Shown: positions 43,214 through 56,124 of the stretch, piece after piece
Layout: each line of letters starts with the position of its first letter
How positions within the stretch are numbered: position 1 is the stretch's first letter
DNA from: Triglochin maritima
Taxonomy: Eukaryota; Streptophyta; Magnoliopsida; Alismatales; Juncaginaceae
NCBI GenBank assembly: GCA_963682175.1
Contig: OY821781.1
Location: 40,437,254 to 40,501,253 of the forward strand
DNA: 64,000 nt
Reading direction: 5' to 3'
Position numbers and translations under genes: made by a program
Notes under the pieces: generated by a model
The model's database searches: none
What the model saw: only the letters and a program-made list of their open reading frames with translations
Told to the model about the DNA's origin: nothing

Positions 43214-45645
43214 ATGGGTGAGAACGTAGTGGACCCACCTGTTGCACAACCTATAACTCTGAGGGATCGATGCTATCCAGCGATGGCTGCTCAGCCATCG
43301 TGCATCGTTATGCCCACCATACCGGGTCGCGACGTCGAACTTAAGGCACAATACATGAGTATGTTGCCTAAGTCACCTCTAGGGAAGACCCATATCTCTT
43401 CCTTAGAGAATTTGAGAAAATCTGCTCTCTTATGCACTACCAGCATATCCCTAAGGAGGTAGTGCGTCTGAAATTTGTGCCTCTAGCACTAAAGGACGAC
43501 GCTAAGAAATGGCTATATAGTCTAGCCGAAAGATCTATTAGGAGTTGGGCTGAGTTTGTTCAAGTATTCCTGAAAAAATATTTCCCCAACCATAAGACTA
43601 TGAGGATTAGGAATGAAATTGTTGCATTCGTTCAGTCTGAGAGCGAGCCGTTCTATTCCTATCTAGAAAGATTCAAAAGTGTTCTGACCCAATGCCCTCA
43701 TCATGGAATTCCACGATGGCAATTGTGCCAAATTATTTATGAGGGATTGACACCCACATCTAGGGTTATGGTAGAATCCGTAAGCCAAGGGAACTTCATG
43801 TCGAAAAATGAAAATGATGCCTGGACTTTTCTTGAGGATTTAGCTGAAAACAGTATGCAATGGGACAATGCTATAACACCGCTTAACCCGAGTATTGGAT
43901 CTAGAATAGCAAGTCAACCCAAACCAGGTGTCTTAGCTGTAGATGCCAACATAGCGGCTGAAGCAAAACTAGCTACCCTTATGCGTAGAATGGAAAGTTT
44001 AGAGCTACAAACCCAAACCCGGGTGAATCAAGCCTCGTCTATCCCTTGCTCTAGATGTGGTCAGACTGGTCATGTAATGGAGGATTGTGCGGACTGGGAA
44101 CAAGTTAATGCCATGTATAACCATACTAGAAATGACCCGTACGCATCAACCTATAACTCGGGTTGGCGTAATAATTCCAATTTCTCATCAAGCCAACAAG
44201 GTCAACCTCCTAGACAACAACCAAACCCGTATAACCAAAATAATACATCATCTGGGTTTAGTAACAATGGCAATCATGAGGTTAGGTTGACAAGCTTAGA
44301 AAATTTGATGAAAACCTTTATACAAACAACCAACCAGACCTTCCAAAGGCTAGAGACACAAGTCAGCCAACTAGCACAAATAGTAGGTGAAAGAGAAAAG
44401 GGTCGGTTTCCAAGTCAACCTGAGGTGAACCCTAGATCTAATAATTCATATCAATGCTATCAAGCACCTTCAGGAAATAACAATCCAAGATCGGTTCAAA
44501 TGGTTAATGAGAAAGGATCGTTCCAACAAATAAATGCAGTAGTATCATTACGGTCCGGAAGACAAATTGACAATAATGTGGTAAGTCCTAGAACGTCTAA
44601 TCAATCTAGCCATCAAGCTACCACATATGACCTAACCATTGAACCCGACGTCCAATTTGAAACGCCCAACCCACCTACTCAACCTGAACCCATAGCTCAA
44701 CCTGAGCCTGAGCGAGTCTATGTTCCTAAAGTCCCATTCCCCAATAGACTCAAAAAGAACTCAAGTGCACAAATAGAGAAAATCTTGGAAGTATTTAAGC
44801 AAGTTAAGGTGAACATTCCACTCTTAGACATGATTCAATAAATACCTGCTTATGCTAAATTCTTAAAAGATCTGTGCACTAAAAAGCGAAAAACGAACGT
44901 ACCAAAGAAGGCATTCTTAACTGCAAACATAAGCTCTATCCTGTCAAACTCGTCTCCTATAAAATATAAGGATCCTGGATGTCCCACAATTTCATGTACA
45001 GTAGGAGATACTTTTATCAACAAAGCCCTTCTAGACCTTGGTGCTAGTGTTAACCTACTCCCGTACTCTGTCTATGAGCAAATGAACCTTGGTTCACTAA
45101 AACCCTCTAAGACAACCCTTCAATTTGCTGATTGCTCTATTAAGAAACCAAGAGGTATAGTAGAGGATGTTTTGATCAAGGTTTGTGACTTCATTTACCC
45201 AGTGGATTTTGTCGTACTAGATACCGCACCTGTTGTAAATCCTAATCGACAAATCCCTGTAATTCTAGGCAGACCCTTTTTAGCCACTTCTGAAGCATTG
45301 ATAAACTGTCGAAATGGGCTTATGCAATTATCTTTTGGGAACTTAAAAGCTGAATTTAATATCTTTCATATTGATAGTGAGCCAGAAATAATATGCAATC
45401 AAAGTGATGTTGTGATGAAATCGCGTATCTATAAGATTTCTGAATCATCACAAAATCAAAAAGGAAGTAAGAAAAAGGGGAGGAATTCATCTACACACCC
45501 ACCATCACTCGAGCAAATAAGAGAACCAATTTATGTGAGGGGTGTGGAACCTGTGACTCAGGACTCTCATTGCAACATGGGGAACAATTCAACTGGATAC
45601 ATGCACAAATATGGTGTCATTCAATCCAGTTCTGACTATGGTTGA
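43214..45645 (+). pseudogene. Broken gag-protease of G1
   Basis: The start MGENVVDPP and a gag N-terminus run to about 43370, where the frame shifts. The main gag continues from about 43375 in another frame (EDPYLFLREFEKICSL, KKWLYSLAE, WAEFVQVFLKKYFPNHKT). A CCHC knuckle CSRCGQTGHVMEDC lies at 44047-44088. An in-frame TAA at 44839-44841 follows LLDMIQ. The frame then continues into an aspartic protease with LLDLGASVNLLPYSVYE (Asp at 45034) and VILGRPFLATSEALINC, typical of Athila/Tat. The frame ends at 45645 without any RT. Confidence 0.85.
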
Positions 45646-46505
45646 CTTTGAGCAAATTCCATCCTTCCACCGCAGTTCACCAATGTAATAAGTGCATTTG
45701 CTTTATATTTGCATACATTGAGGACAATGCATGATTTAGGTGTGGGGGGTGTTTATGTATATATTTATCTATATATCTGTTCTTTTATCTCCTAAAAAAA
45801 TAAAAATAAAAAATCAATGTTTCATGACATAGCTTAAGATTGAACTACCAAAACTCGAGTACAAATTGCATTGAATTTTTTGTTCCTTATTATATAGTTC
45901 TGCTTGTAGAAATTATGACATAAATCGAAGTTCCAAAGAAATAACTCATTACCCTTTAAGACATGTAGGCACTTAAATTGGATGAATCAAATCTTTGAGT
46001 GGTTGATAAAAAGCAGAGGTTGAGGAAAATATACCGGGAAGTGTGGACTTCTAAAAGCATTTAAGCCTTGAGGAAAAATTAAAAAATAAAGGAATAAAGT
46101 GAGGAAAGCACATTCTGCAAAATGATTACAAAAGCCCAAGCCTTTGAGTCACTGGTCCGTAGGGGTATCTTGAAACCCGGTAACTTGAGTCTACCAGCTC
46201 GGGATTATCGACCAAACTCGCTACACGAATGCAAAAATGGTAAAAGTGTCAAAAATCAAATGTGTTGAATAACGGAAGAAAAAGAAAAGAAAAATACTCA
46301 AGGCCCAAAGCTAAAAGAATGATCCATGCCATGGTTGATCCAAATGATACTTCACCACTAGAGGAGGCGTGCAAAATAATTTAAGTGATATCATGTGTAG
46401 AAGTGTTAGTGGTGTGAATGTTGGAGGAACAAAGACCAAGTCATATTTTTAATGAGTTAGATTTATATAATGAGCATGCAAGAATTCTCAGTGAGATGTA
46501 TAAGG
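45646..46505 (+). other. 3' UTR of G1
   Basis: ACATTGAGGACAATGCATGA followed by GGTGTGGGGGG (about 45715-45750) is a recognisable feature after the coding region of Athila/Tat elements. The rest is AT-rich without ORFs, cut at 46505 by the copia insertion. Confidence 0.6.
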
Positions 46506-48662
46506 TGTTGGATTTCATGTTTAATTATACATATATATTTTCGAAATTTTTATGTATAATAAGGATCAATTACAATTTTCTTTGATTTATTTCATGCATG
46601 CATCGGTTTGTTTTAACAACTAGTTTGAAAAACCTTATTAAAACAAACACAAGGGACTCCGAAATTCATACCTAGAAGTTCTCTAAAACTTCTTGACGTT
46701 TCAGAGACGTTGAGGAAGCCAATCTTCGCTTCTCGTTGCGCCGGATGCCTCCGAGTGTTCACCGAAACCCTAAACAAGGTTGGAGAGAAAGGAGCTAGCC
46801 AATCGATCCCCAAACAAGCTTAGAATCTAGCTACAAACCCCTTCCTTAGCCTCTGAGATTTCTCCTTCCAAAGACTTAGAAAACTAAGAGAATTTTCGTG
46901 GGTTTTGTGGTGAATTAAGAGAGAAAATAATTATTGAATTGTGTAACCCAATTAGGGAGAATAAGGACCTATTTATAGGTTCCAATCTTACTCTTAATCA
47001 TAGCTATTCTTTAGCCACGTTTTTCTTTACATTTTCTCTCATAAATTAATTCCTTAATGCATTACATGCACCCACAAAACGTTTGACCAAGTTTGAAGCT
47101 AATCCAACCATCAATCAAATTAATCTCTTAATAATCAAAGGCAGAAAATCAATTGCTGTTCGGTTGATCGAGACCCACTCGGTTAACCGAATATGTCACG
47201 ATTGGTTGACCGAGTACTAGACGGATGACCGATTCTTAAAGGGGAAAATTCTCCTTAACCGATCGGACGAATTCTCGTCTAAGACCGAGTGCCATTCGGT
47301 TAACCGAAAATATCGGAACTTAACATTGTTCGGTCGACCGATTTTGGTTCGGCACACCGTACCAAAGTTCCAGGCACTTTGGTCAAGTTCGGTCAATCAA
47401 ATATGACTATCCGTTCCATGTTCGGTTGACCGATCCACAGATCCTTCGGTCGACCGAACCTCAACGGATTACCGAACCTTTACCCGATTTTGCCTTTTTC
47501 AAATTTTGGATTTATTTCCAACAAAATTTGAACTTTAGGGGTTTTTAGCAAATTCACAACTTATGCAATATATTATCCTATGCAACAATAAATTATTGCA
47601 CCCCATAATATATGCATCTCATATGAATTTATCATGATTCTAATTATGTTTATATACAACATAATTGATTTTACTTGTTCACCACATGTGTCATATTTTC
47701 TATGAGAAACCCGACACATCATATGAACCAAAAATCAAGCTTCTTGTTTCACGGTTTTTGCGGTGTGACCTATGGGAGGATCTAAACTAAGTTGGCAGTG
47801 ATATTAAGAGCTTAATCTCACAAGTTATAAGCGGTATCTAGCTACACATTATAGCTCCCAATTAGTTAGATGTCTTAATTCCACTCGAACCAAAACACGA
47901 TCCATTTAGTGATGGAGTGCACCACTTGTGTCCGTCCCTTGCCGCATGATATTAAGAATACACACAAAGTAGTATTGTGTCATCTTTGTATTAGTATTCA
48001 TTTCTTGATCTCTTTAATCTAGTTATAAATATGTGACTTAACTCAAATCACATTGTGCACATTATAACTTTGCTTTATCAAGGGGCCCACTAATATCATC
48101 ACTCAATTAAGAGGGGCAATGATAATCTTTTGACTAACTATCTTCTCCAACAAAAGTTGTACTTGACCAACCAATGCCTTTACACTACACTTATCGATAG
48201 TTCAAGACACTGATCTAATTAAGTATTACTTAAGTGATCAGATATAAGTCTCATATCAAAGGACCAAGGACACATATCAAAGGACCAAGGACACAGTAAA
48301 ATATCAATGACACAGAAACACATTTCTATAATATTTTACTTATTAGGTCTATTCAGTATACAAAAGTAATATTTTCCTCTTTCGCATACCCGTGTCGTCA
48401 CTCACTTGTAGAGCTACAATGATCTATGACCAACACGACAATCTTAACTTGGTAATTAATGTCCCATGTTAATTACCATGATTGCGAATATCTTTTGTTT
48501 TATGTAAACCAATATCTTTTAGAGCTCTACGGTTAAGGACCAAGAGCCTCTTCCTTAACACTTCTAAAAGACGAATAACATAAACAAGGAACAAAATGAT
48601 TTCTCATTCAATTCATAATAATTGACATTTAAAAGTAAAACTTTTAGAACACATTCCCTTCA
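46506..48662 (-). repeat. LTR of F, left copy (3' LTR on minus strand)
   Basis: Minus-strand start TGAAGGGAATG, end AAATCCAACA. TATAAATA lies at 46970-46977 (minus) and the palindrome array at 47161-47475. Confidence 0.85.
47161..47475 (-). promoter_or_regulatory. Palindrome array in LTR F, left copy
   Basis: Sites such as CGGTTAACCG, CGGTTGACCG and CGGTCGACCG with centres near 47165/47184, 47207/47226, 47282/47301, 47335/47354, 47374/47394 and 47427/47451. Spacing is 19-24 bp inside pairs. The centre TTAA or TTGA often replaces TCGA. The array is upstream of the element's TATA box. Confidence 0.75.
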
Positions 48663-48680
48663 ATCTCCCACTTGTTATCA
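48663..48680 (-). promoter_or_regulatory. Polypurine tract of F
   Basis: Minus strand ACAAGTGGGAGAT, next to the LTR start, typical of plant copia elements. Repeated at 56125-56142. Confidence 0.7.
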
Positions 48681-48699
48681 AAGTTTTCTTTCACATACA

Positions 48700-51100
48700 T
48701 TCTCAATGTATAAAACATTAATAACTAGGGTAACCTTCTTAAATCGCCTATCAAGCCAATCCACATGGACCCTCGGATCCATGGACTCGAAATATATATT
48801 TCGTCTCTTAGCTTGGTATGAAGGTTTGTTGAATGGATCAGTTGTGCCACTGTTATGTCCACCTATTTATTTATTTTGTCTTTCGTTGGTGGTTGAGTTA
48901 GCTGTAGTGATATTACTCCTAACTACACTAGCTCATACCTCCACCTTCGATAATGATGACGCATCATCACTCCAACCTCTTATTGTCTAGAATTCCTATA
49001 AGAATTGCATCAAAACAGCCCTCAGCTATTTTCTCCTTTGTCTTCCATAAACAAGAACCTTATCTTTAGTCCGGTTAAGGTACTTCAGAATATTCTTGAC
49101 CGCAATCCTATGATTCGGACTTGCGTTGGATTTGTGACCTCTTGTCACGTTTAAAGCATACGAGATATTGAGTCTTGTGCAAGCCATCGTGTACATGGTC
49201 CTTCCTTTTGCCGAAGCATAAGGGATACCTTCATGTACCCCAAGTCTTTGTGTGATTGAGCACATTGAGACTTCTTGAGTTGCACACCTATACTCATACT
49301 TATTGGCATATTGTCCATATCGGAATTGTTCACCCTGAACATTTCCAAAGACCTTGTCAATGTATGCACGTTGACTGAAGTCAATGAGTCTACGGGATGT
49401 ATCTCAATGTATCTTGATTCTCAAGATGTGTTGAGCCTCATCCTTTTCTTTTCATTGAATACACTGATTTCAACGAAATTTCTCGTTTGCTAATGCAAAG
49501 GTATATGATTGTTCATGAGCAATATGTCATCGACATATAAGATCAGAAGTACTACACGACTCCCACTAATCTCCTTGTATATACAAGGTACTCCTTTACT
49601 TTGAATGAAGTGAATCTTCTTCACCTCTTCGTCAAAGCGTTTGTTCCAACTCCTCGATGCTTGCTTCAATCCATAAATGGATTCTCGAAACTTGCATTTC
49701 TTCTCACTATTATTTGGATCATCAAAACCTTGAGGTTGTACCATGTACATATCCTCCTCCAAGTTCCTGTTTAAGGAACACCATTTTGATATCCATCTTC
49801 CATATCTCATAATTATGAAATGTGGAAATAGCGAGCATAATCCGAATAGATTTTATCATGGTAACTTCAAAAGTTTCATCAAAGTCAATTTCTTGAATTT
49901 GAGTATAACTTTTGCTATAAGCCTCGCTTTGTAGGTTGTCAAGTTACTATCCATGTCCATCTTCCTCCTAAAAGTTCATTTATACTAAATGACGTTTTCT
50001 CTTGAGGAAGGCAAATCAAGTTATACACTCAATTATCATACATGGATTCTATTTCGGATTTTATGGCCTTAAGCCATAGTTTGGAGTCTTCCCTTACCAT
50101 TGCTTCTTGGAAGGTTAAGGGATCATTGGTATCTAGTACCATGATTTCATGAAGTCCCAGATATAAATCGGGTTTCTTCCTTTCCCTTGTTGACCTTCTA
50201 AGTTCTTTTGGTTCTTCTCGTGTCTCTCGAATTTCTTCCACAATTTCTTGAGGAATAGGTTCATGTTCAACTCTTGAACGTACACTCGGTGGGGATGATT
50301 GAGATTCTCTCACAATTTCTTGTAAGGATCTCTCGCTCATTCTCCCACTAACCAAATGAATCTCGGCTGAGCCTTCATGATCTTGAATGCAACATTCTCA
50401 TCATGATCTTGTAGAGTATCTTGAGTTTTCTCAAGCTCAACTCTACTCCCACTACTTTTCTCTTTTTTCCAGAAATTCCAGAAAAACATATCTCTCTCTA
50501 CAATCTTTCGATTGGAGGTGATATATCAAAAGTAGTATCCTCTTGTCATACGAGGATAACCTATAAAGAAGCACTTAATCCGTTTTTGGTTGAAGTTTGG
50601 TCAACATCAATTTCTCGACGTAGACCTCACAACCCCAAATCTTGAGAAAGTTGAGCTTAGGTGTCTTTCAACTCCATAGCTCATAAACCATTTTCTCCAC
50701 GGATTTGGATGGAACATTATTTAGTGAGTTTGTCATTATTTGTAGTGCATAATTTCCAAAAGTAAATCGGCAATTTAAATTGACTCATTATTGATCGAAC
50801 CATGTCGAGCAATATCCTATTCCTTCTTTAGGAATGAGTCAAATTAGGTATTCTAAGCACTCACCCCTACGACTTTTCATAGAGACTCGATATTCTTGTT
50901 GAGTTGGTTCGCTACTCCATTCTCGAATTCCTTGAACTTGTCAAAGAATTCATTTTTGCTTCCCATTAGACAAATATAGTCATAATGACTATAGTTGTCC
51001 GTGAACAAAATGAAGTACCTTAAACCGTCTCTTGCACTTGTACTTATCGGACCACATACATTAGAATGTATCATATCCAATTAGTTATTCGCTTTCGTTC
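48700..51100 (-). pseudogene. Degenerate copia pol of F (integrase, RT, RNase H fragments)
   Basis: Minus-strand fragments in the expected copia order: integrase (51080-50877, GPISTSARDGLRYFILFTDN), RT entry region (50355-50029, RRSTRERKKPD, WLKAIKSEIESM), RT core (49810-49490, QPQGFDD, YGLKQASRSWNKRFDE, LYVDDILL), RT-RNase H (49384-49026, GVQLKKSQ, ILKYLNRTKD), and the C-terminal end near 48700-48850 (SMDPRVHVDWL). Frameshifts and stops separate all blocks. Confidence 0.85.
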
Positions 51101-51502
51101 CTTTCTTCTTGAAAGATCTCTTGGTCATTTATTTGACCAATCCGATAGTGCTACAAGATTGTATCATTCACGTGAGTTATCTTAGTTTCTCTTTTGTTAT
51201 TGTTTGTTTGAGTTTGTTTATTATTTATTTCAAGCAAATAGAAAACATTCTATATGAATGTATTTGCATAGAAAATTCCATTCTTCGCTATAGACAAGCA
51301 AGAATTAAAATATTTATCCATATCCAAAACTTGATACAGAATAGTTCTTGCTAATCGAAGGTACATAACAAACATTCTACAAAGCATAAATTTAAATCAC
51401 TAGACTATTGAAGTTCCATAGAATCTTGTACAATCGTAGCGATGCTTGTACTATTTCCAATCTTCAATATCATCTCGTTCCCAACGAGTTCCTTCCTATC
51501 CT

Positions 51503-52474
51503 TCAATAGCTGCACATCAAAATTATGTGAGCACAAGATCCGGTAACCATTACCAAATCAAGGATAGAGGTGATTAAATTTATCTCAATAACAAACATAC
51601 CTACGGCGTTTCTCGGGCGCCTACGTTCAATCATCCCATTTTCAAGGTCTTCCTTGTACTTGGGGCAATTAGGTCGGATGTGTCCTTTTTCACCGCAGTG
51701 AAAGCACTCCGTGTTGGGAGTTGGAGATTTGAAAGATTTCCCCCTTGAGGCACTCTCATGAGCACCTCCTACTCCCTTGCTCTTGATTGACGTATCTTTG
51801 GTAAATTTGCCTTTACCTTTGTTGATCTTTTTGCTCTTCTTATGGATAGCAAGGACCTCATGGTCCCTACTCTTGCCCATATCAACTTCAGCCGTTTTGA
51901 GAGCGTTGTGAAGCTCCTCAAGACTCACCCCTTTTTCACGCACATGATAGTGCATCACAAAATCCTTAAAGGACGGGGCTAGAGAGCCAAGAATTAGATC
52001 TTCGGCAATGTCCACTGGCATTGGAGAAGAGAGCTTCGACAACTTCTCAAGGTATCCTTGCATCGTGAGAAAATGCATGGATACCGATGTTCCCTCCACT
52101 ATATGGCACCTTGTGAGTGCGATGGTGGTCTTATAGCGCTCCTTTCGGGCACTATCCATGAACATCTTGGTTAGAGCCTCCATGGTCTTCTTGGGTTTTG
52201 AATCCAAGTATTTCGCTTGAAGCGAGTCACCCATGGATGCTAGTATAAGACCGTGAACTTGGTTCTCTTGGTCTTCCCACTTGGCTATCGCCTCTTTCTC
52301 TTTATCGGTTGCCTTCTCATTTAATTTTGGGATTTCACCATCCAAAATATGAGATAGTTTTTCAAACCTCAACACGATATTGAGATTGAGTTGTCATTTA
52401 ATGAAGTTTGAGCCATCATTTTGCAAAGGGTTCTTTTCGATCATAGATCGCACAATTGGTTGGATATTTGACAT
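51503..52474 (-). pseudogene. Copia gag of F with in-frame stop
   Basis: It starts MSNIQPIVRS at 52474 (minus). A TGA after DGSNFIK stands where the family has Trp. The frame is then open for about 290 residues: UBN2 gag (HILDGEIP, LGSLAPSFKDFVMHY, EELHNALKTAE), Lys-rich stretch, CCHC knuckle CFHCGEKGHIRPNC. The frame ends shortly after the knuckle. Confidence 0.85.
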
Positions 52475-53954
52475 TTCTACAAAATAAATTATATAGGTTT
52501 TAATGCCAATTTTATGTTTTAATACATACATATATATATCGAATATGATGTAAATACTGCAAATAAAATCTTGCCCGTAAATGCAGTAATCCAAGATCCC
52601 ATCAATTGTAATATAGACTAGCTAAGGGCTATCGAATACATTACAACATCAAGGTAAGAAAAACATTTTCTAATCACAACCTTTTTGAATTTTAGCAATA
52701 TTAGCATCTTCAAACTCTTGTGATTCTTGTCGTTTTAATTATGAGGGAATATGACCTATCCTCGTAAGAAAAACTTTTTCCCAAAACCGAGCGAGGGCTC
52801 TAGGTAATGTTAAGAAAACTTATTTTCATTTGATACGAGATACGTTTATCTATTGTATTCACAACTAAACATACTTGGGGTTCACTAGGGTGAAACACAC
52901 CTCATATATTCAATTGTGGCACAACAACAGACAACCTTTATATCTCCCACTATTCCCAAAGATAGAGGGAGCTATCTCTCGCTAAGGGCGAGCAGAATAT
53001 CCCTCGATCAATGGCTGCTAGTGGATGAAATAAGAAGGAAATTTATTCTTAATTTTTGTTGGACAATTTAACATGTGATTTAGAATTTTAGGTTATCATG
53101 CATATTATTAATCATACACATCCTAACATTCAACACATTCATCACATGCATATCAAGATAAAAACAGAAATTAAACATTCACACAATCCACATCGTGTGA
53201 GTTTATATGTTCCCTTCGATCCTCGATCCTCGATCCCTGATCTTCGATCCTCGATCGATGCGCTACAGCGGCGACTTCCTCTTGCACCGGAGATGTAGAT
53301 TTTACAGAAAATAAACATGCTCCTCACATTCGATAAAACCGACTAGTGCAAGTCCTATGTAAAAACCTCTCATATGCAAATGCAACTATCTAAAAGACGG
53401 AAATAGAGAGAATTTTGGCTTTTACATACATAAGCCCTGTATAATAATAATTACATACATTTGTAGTGTCTGATTTGGAACATATAAACTCACAATCCTG
53501 CAAAGCAACTCAAGCATCCATGCACGCAATTGCTATAAACTACAGAATCTAATTTATCAATCATCTAGAATTCTCAACAATTCTTTGAAAAATATTTTGA
53601 AATCCATTAAAAACACTTTTCATACATCCATAGTTCACAAATTAATTATGAACCGCTGTTCATCCAATTTCCAATGGAAAGATGAATCGTAGTTTTTCGG
53701 TTTTGTTGATTCTCTTACAAAATAATCGTTTATACTTAAAACGAAATTATTGCAAGTTAGACTTATGTCTAAATCATAATTCTAATAATTATATGTCATG
53801 TTTTAAACATTCAAAACATTTAAAACGAATTATTATAAAGAATTATTTCAACAAACATTTAAAGACCGAAAAACCGGTAAAACGAATTGTTTAAATCCTA
53901 GATGGTAAACTAGATTTGTTTACAGCCATAAATCATGAGAAAATTGAACCCTAA
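52475..53954 (-). other. Leader of F between primer site and gag
   Basis: 1.5 kb, AT-rich, no ORF of note. It includes a cluster of CGATCCTCGAT-type short repeats (53217-53258). Confidence 0.6.
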
Positions 53955-53966
53955 GCTCTGATACCA
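53955..53966 (-). promoter_or_regulatory. Primer binding site of F
   Basis: Minus strand TGGTATCAGAGC, initiator Met tRNA type, next to the LTR end at 53968. Confidence 0.88.
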
Positions 53967-53967
53967 C

Positions 53968-56124
53968 TGTTGGATTTCATGTTTAATTATACATATATAT
54001 TTTCGAAATTTTTATGTATAATAAGGATCAATTACAATTTTCTTTGATTTATTTCATGCATGCATCGGTTTGTTTTAACAACTAGTTTGAAAAACCTTAT
54101 TAAAACAAACACAAGGGACTCCGAAATTCATACCTAGAAGTTCTCTAAAACTTCTTGACGTTTCAGAGACGTTGAGGAAGCCAATCTTCGCTTCTCGTTG
54201 CGCCGGATGCCTCCGAGTGTTCACCGAAACCCTAAACAAGGTTGGAGAGAAAGGAGCTAGCCAATCGATCCCCAAACAAGCTTAGAATCTAGCTACAAAC
54301 CCCTTCCTTAGCCTCTGAGATTTCTCCTTCCAAAGACTTAGAAAACTAAGAGAATTTTCGTGGGTTTTGTGGTGAATTAAGAGAGAAAATAATTATTGAA
54401 TTGTGTAACCTAATTAGGGAGAATAATGACCTATTTATAGGTTCCAATCTTACTCTTAATCATAGCTATTCTTTAGCCACGTTTTTCTTTACATTTTCTC
54501 TCATAAATTAATTCCTTAATGCATTACATGCACCCACAAAACGTTTGACCAAGTTTGAAGCTAATCCAACCATCAATCAAATTAATCTCTTAATAATCAA
54601 AGGCAGAAAATCAATTGCTGTTCGGTTGATCGAGACCCACTCGGTTAACCGAATATGTCACGATTGGTTGACCGAGTACTAGACGGATGACCGATTCTTA
54701 AAGGGGAAAATTCTCCTTAACCGATCGGACGAATTCTCGTCTAAGACCGAGTGCCATTCGGTTAACCGAAAATATCGGAACTTAACATTGTTCGGTCGAC
54801 CGATTTTGGTTCGGCACACCGTACCAAAGTTCCAGGCACTTTGGTCAAGTTCGGTCAATCAAATATGACTATCCGTTCCATGTTCGGTTGACCGATCCAC
54901 AGATCCTTCGGTCGACCGAACCTCAACGGATTACCGAACCTTTACCTGATTTTGCCTTTTTCAAATTTTGGATTTATTTCCAACAAAATTTGAACTTTAG
55001 GGGTTTTTAGCAAATTCACAACTTATGCAATATATTATCCTATGCAACAATAAATTATTGCACCCCATAATATATGCATCTCATATGAATTTATCATGAT
55101 TCTAATTATGTTTATATACAACATAATTGATTTTACTTGTTCACCACATGTGTCATATTTTCTATGAGAAACCCGACACATCATATGAACCAAAAATCAA
55201 GCTTCTTGTTTCACGGTTTTTGCGGTGTGACCTATGGGAGGATCTAAACTAAGTTGGCAGTGATATTAAGAGCTTAATCTCACAAGTTATAAGCGGTATC
55301 TAGCTACACATTATAGCTCCCAATTAGTTAGATGTCTTAATTCCACTCGAACCAAAACACGATCCATTTAGTGATGGAGTGCACCACTTGTGTCCGTCCC
55401 TTGCCGCATGATATTAAGAATACACACAAAGTAGTATTGTGTCATCTTTGTATTAGTATTCATTTCTTGATCTCTTTAAGCTAGTTATAAATATGTGACT
55501 TAACTCAAATCACATTGTGCACATTATAACTTTGCTTTATCAAGGGGCCCACTAATATCATCACTCAATTAAGTGGGGCAATGATAATCTTTTGACTAAC
55601 TATCTTCTCCAACAAAAGTTGTACTTGACCAACCAATGTCTTTACACTACACTTATCGATAGTTCAAGACACTGATCTAATTAAGTATTACTTAAGTGAT
55701 CAGATATAAGTCTCATATCAAAGGACCAAGGACACATATCAAAGGACCAAGGACACAGTAAAATATCAATGACACAGAAACACATTTCTATAATATTTTA
55801 CTTATTAGGTCTATTCAGTATACAAAAGTAATATTTTCCTCTTTCGCATACCCGTGTCGTCACTCACTTGTAGAGCTACAATGATCTATGACCAACACGA
55901 CAATCTTAACTTGGTAATTAATGTCCCATGTTAATTACCATGATTGCGAATATCTTTTGTTTTATGTAAACCAATATCTTTTAGAGCTCTACGGTTAAGG
56001 ACCAAGAGCCTCTTCCTTAACACTTCTAAAAGACGAATAACATAAACAAGGAACAAAATGATTTCTCATTCAATTCATAATAATTGACATTTAAAAGTAA
56101 AACTTTTAGAACACATTCCCTTCA
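53968..56124 (-). repeat. LTR of F, right copy
   Basis: 2,157 bp, almost identical to 46506-48662. It is followed on the plus side by internal sequence rather than host DNA. Confidence 0.85.
54623..54937 (-). promoter_or_regulatory. Palindrome array in LTR F, right copy
   Basis: Positional copy of 47161-47475, shifted by 7,462 bp, with no differences noticed inside the sites. Confidence 0.75.

Noticed and set aside
48622..48990. Plus-strand ORF of 122 residues (and its copy at 56084)
   Set aside because: It lies antisense to the degraded C-terminal pol of copia F and spans the LTR boundary; a shadow frame.
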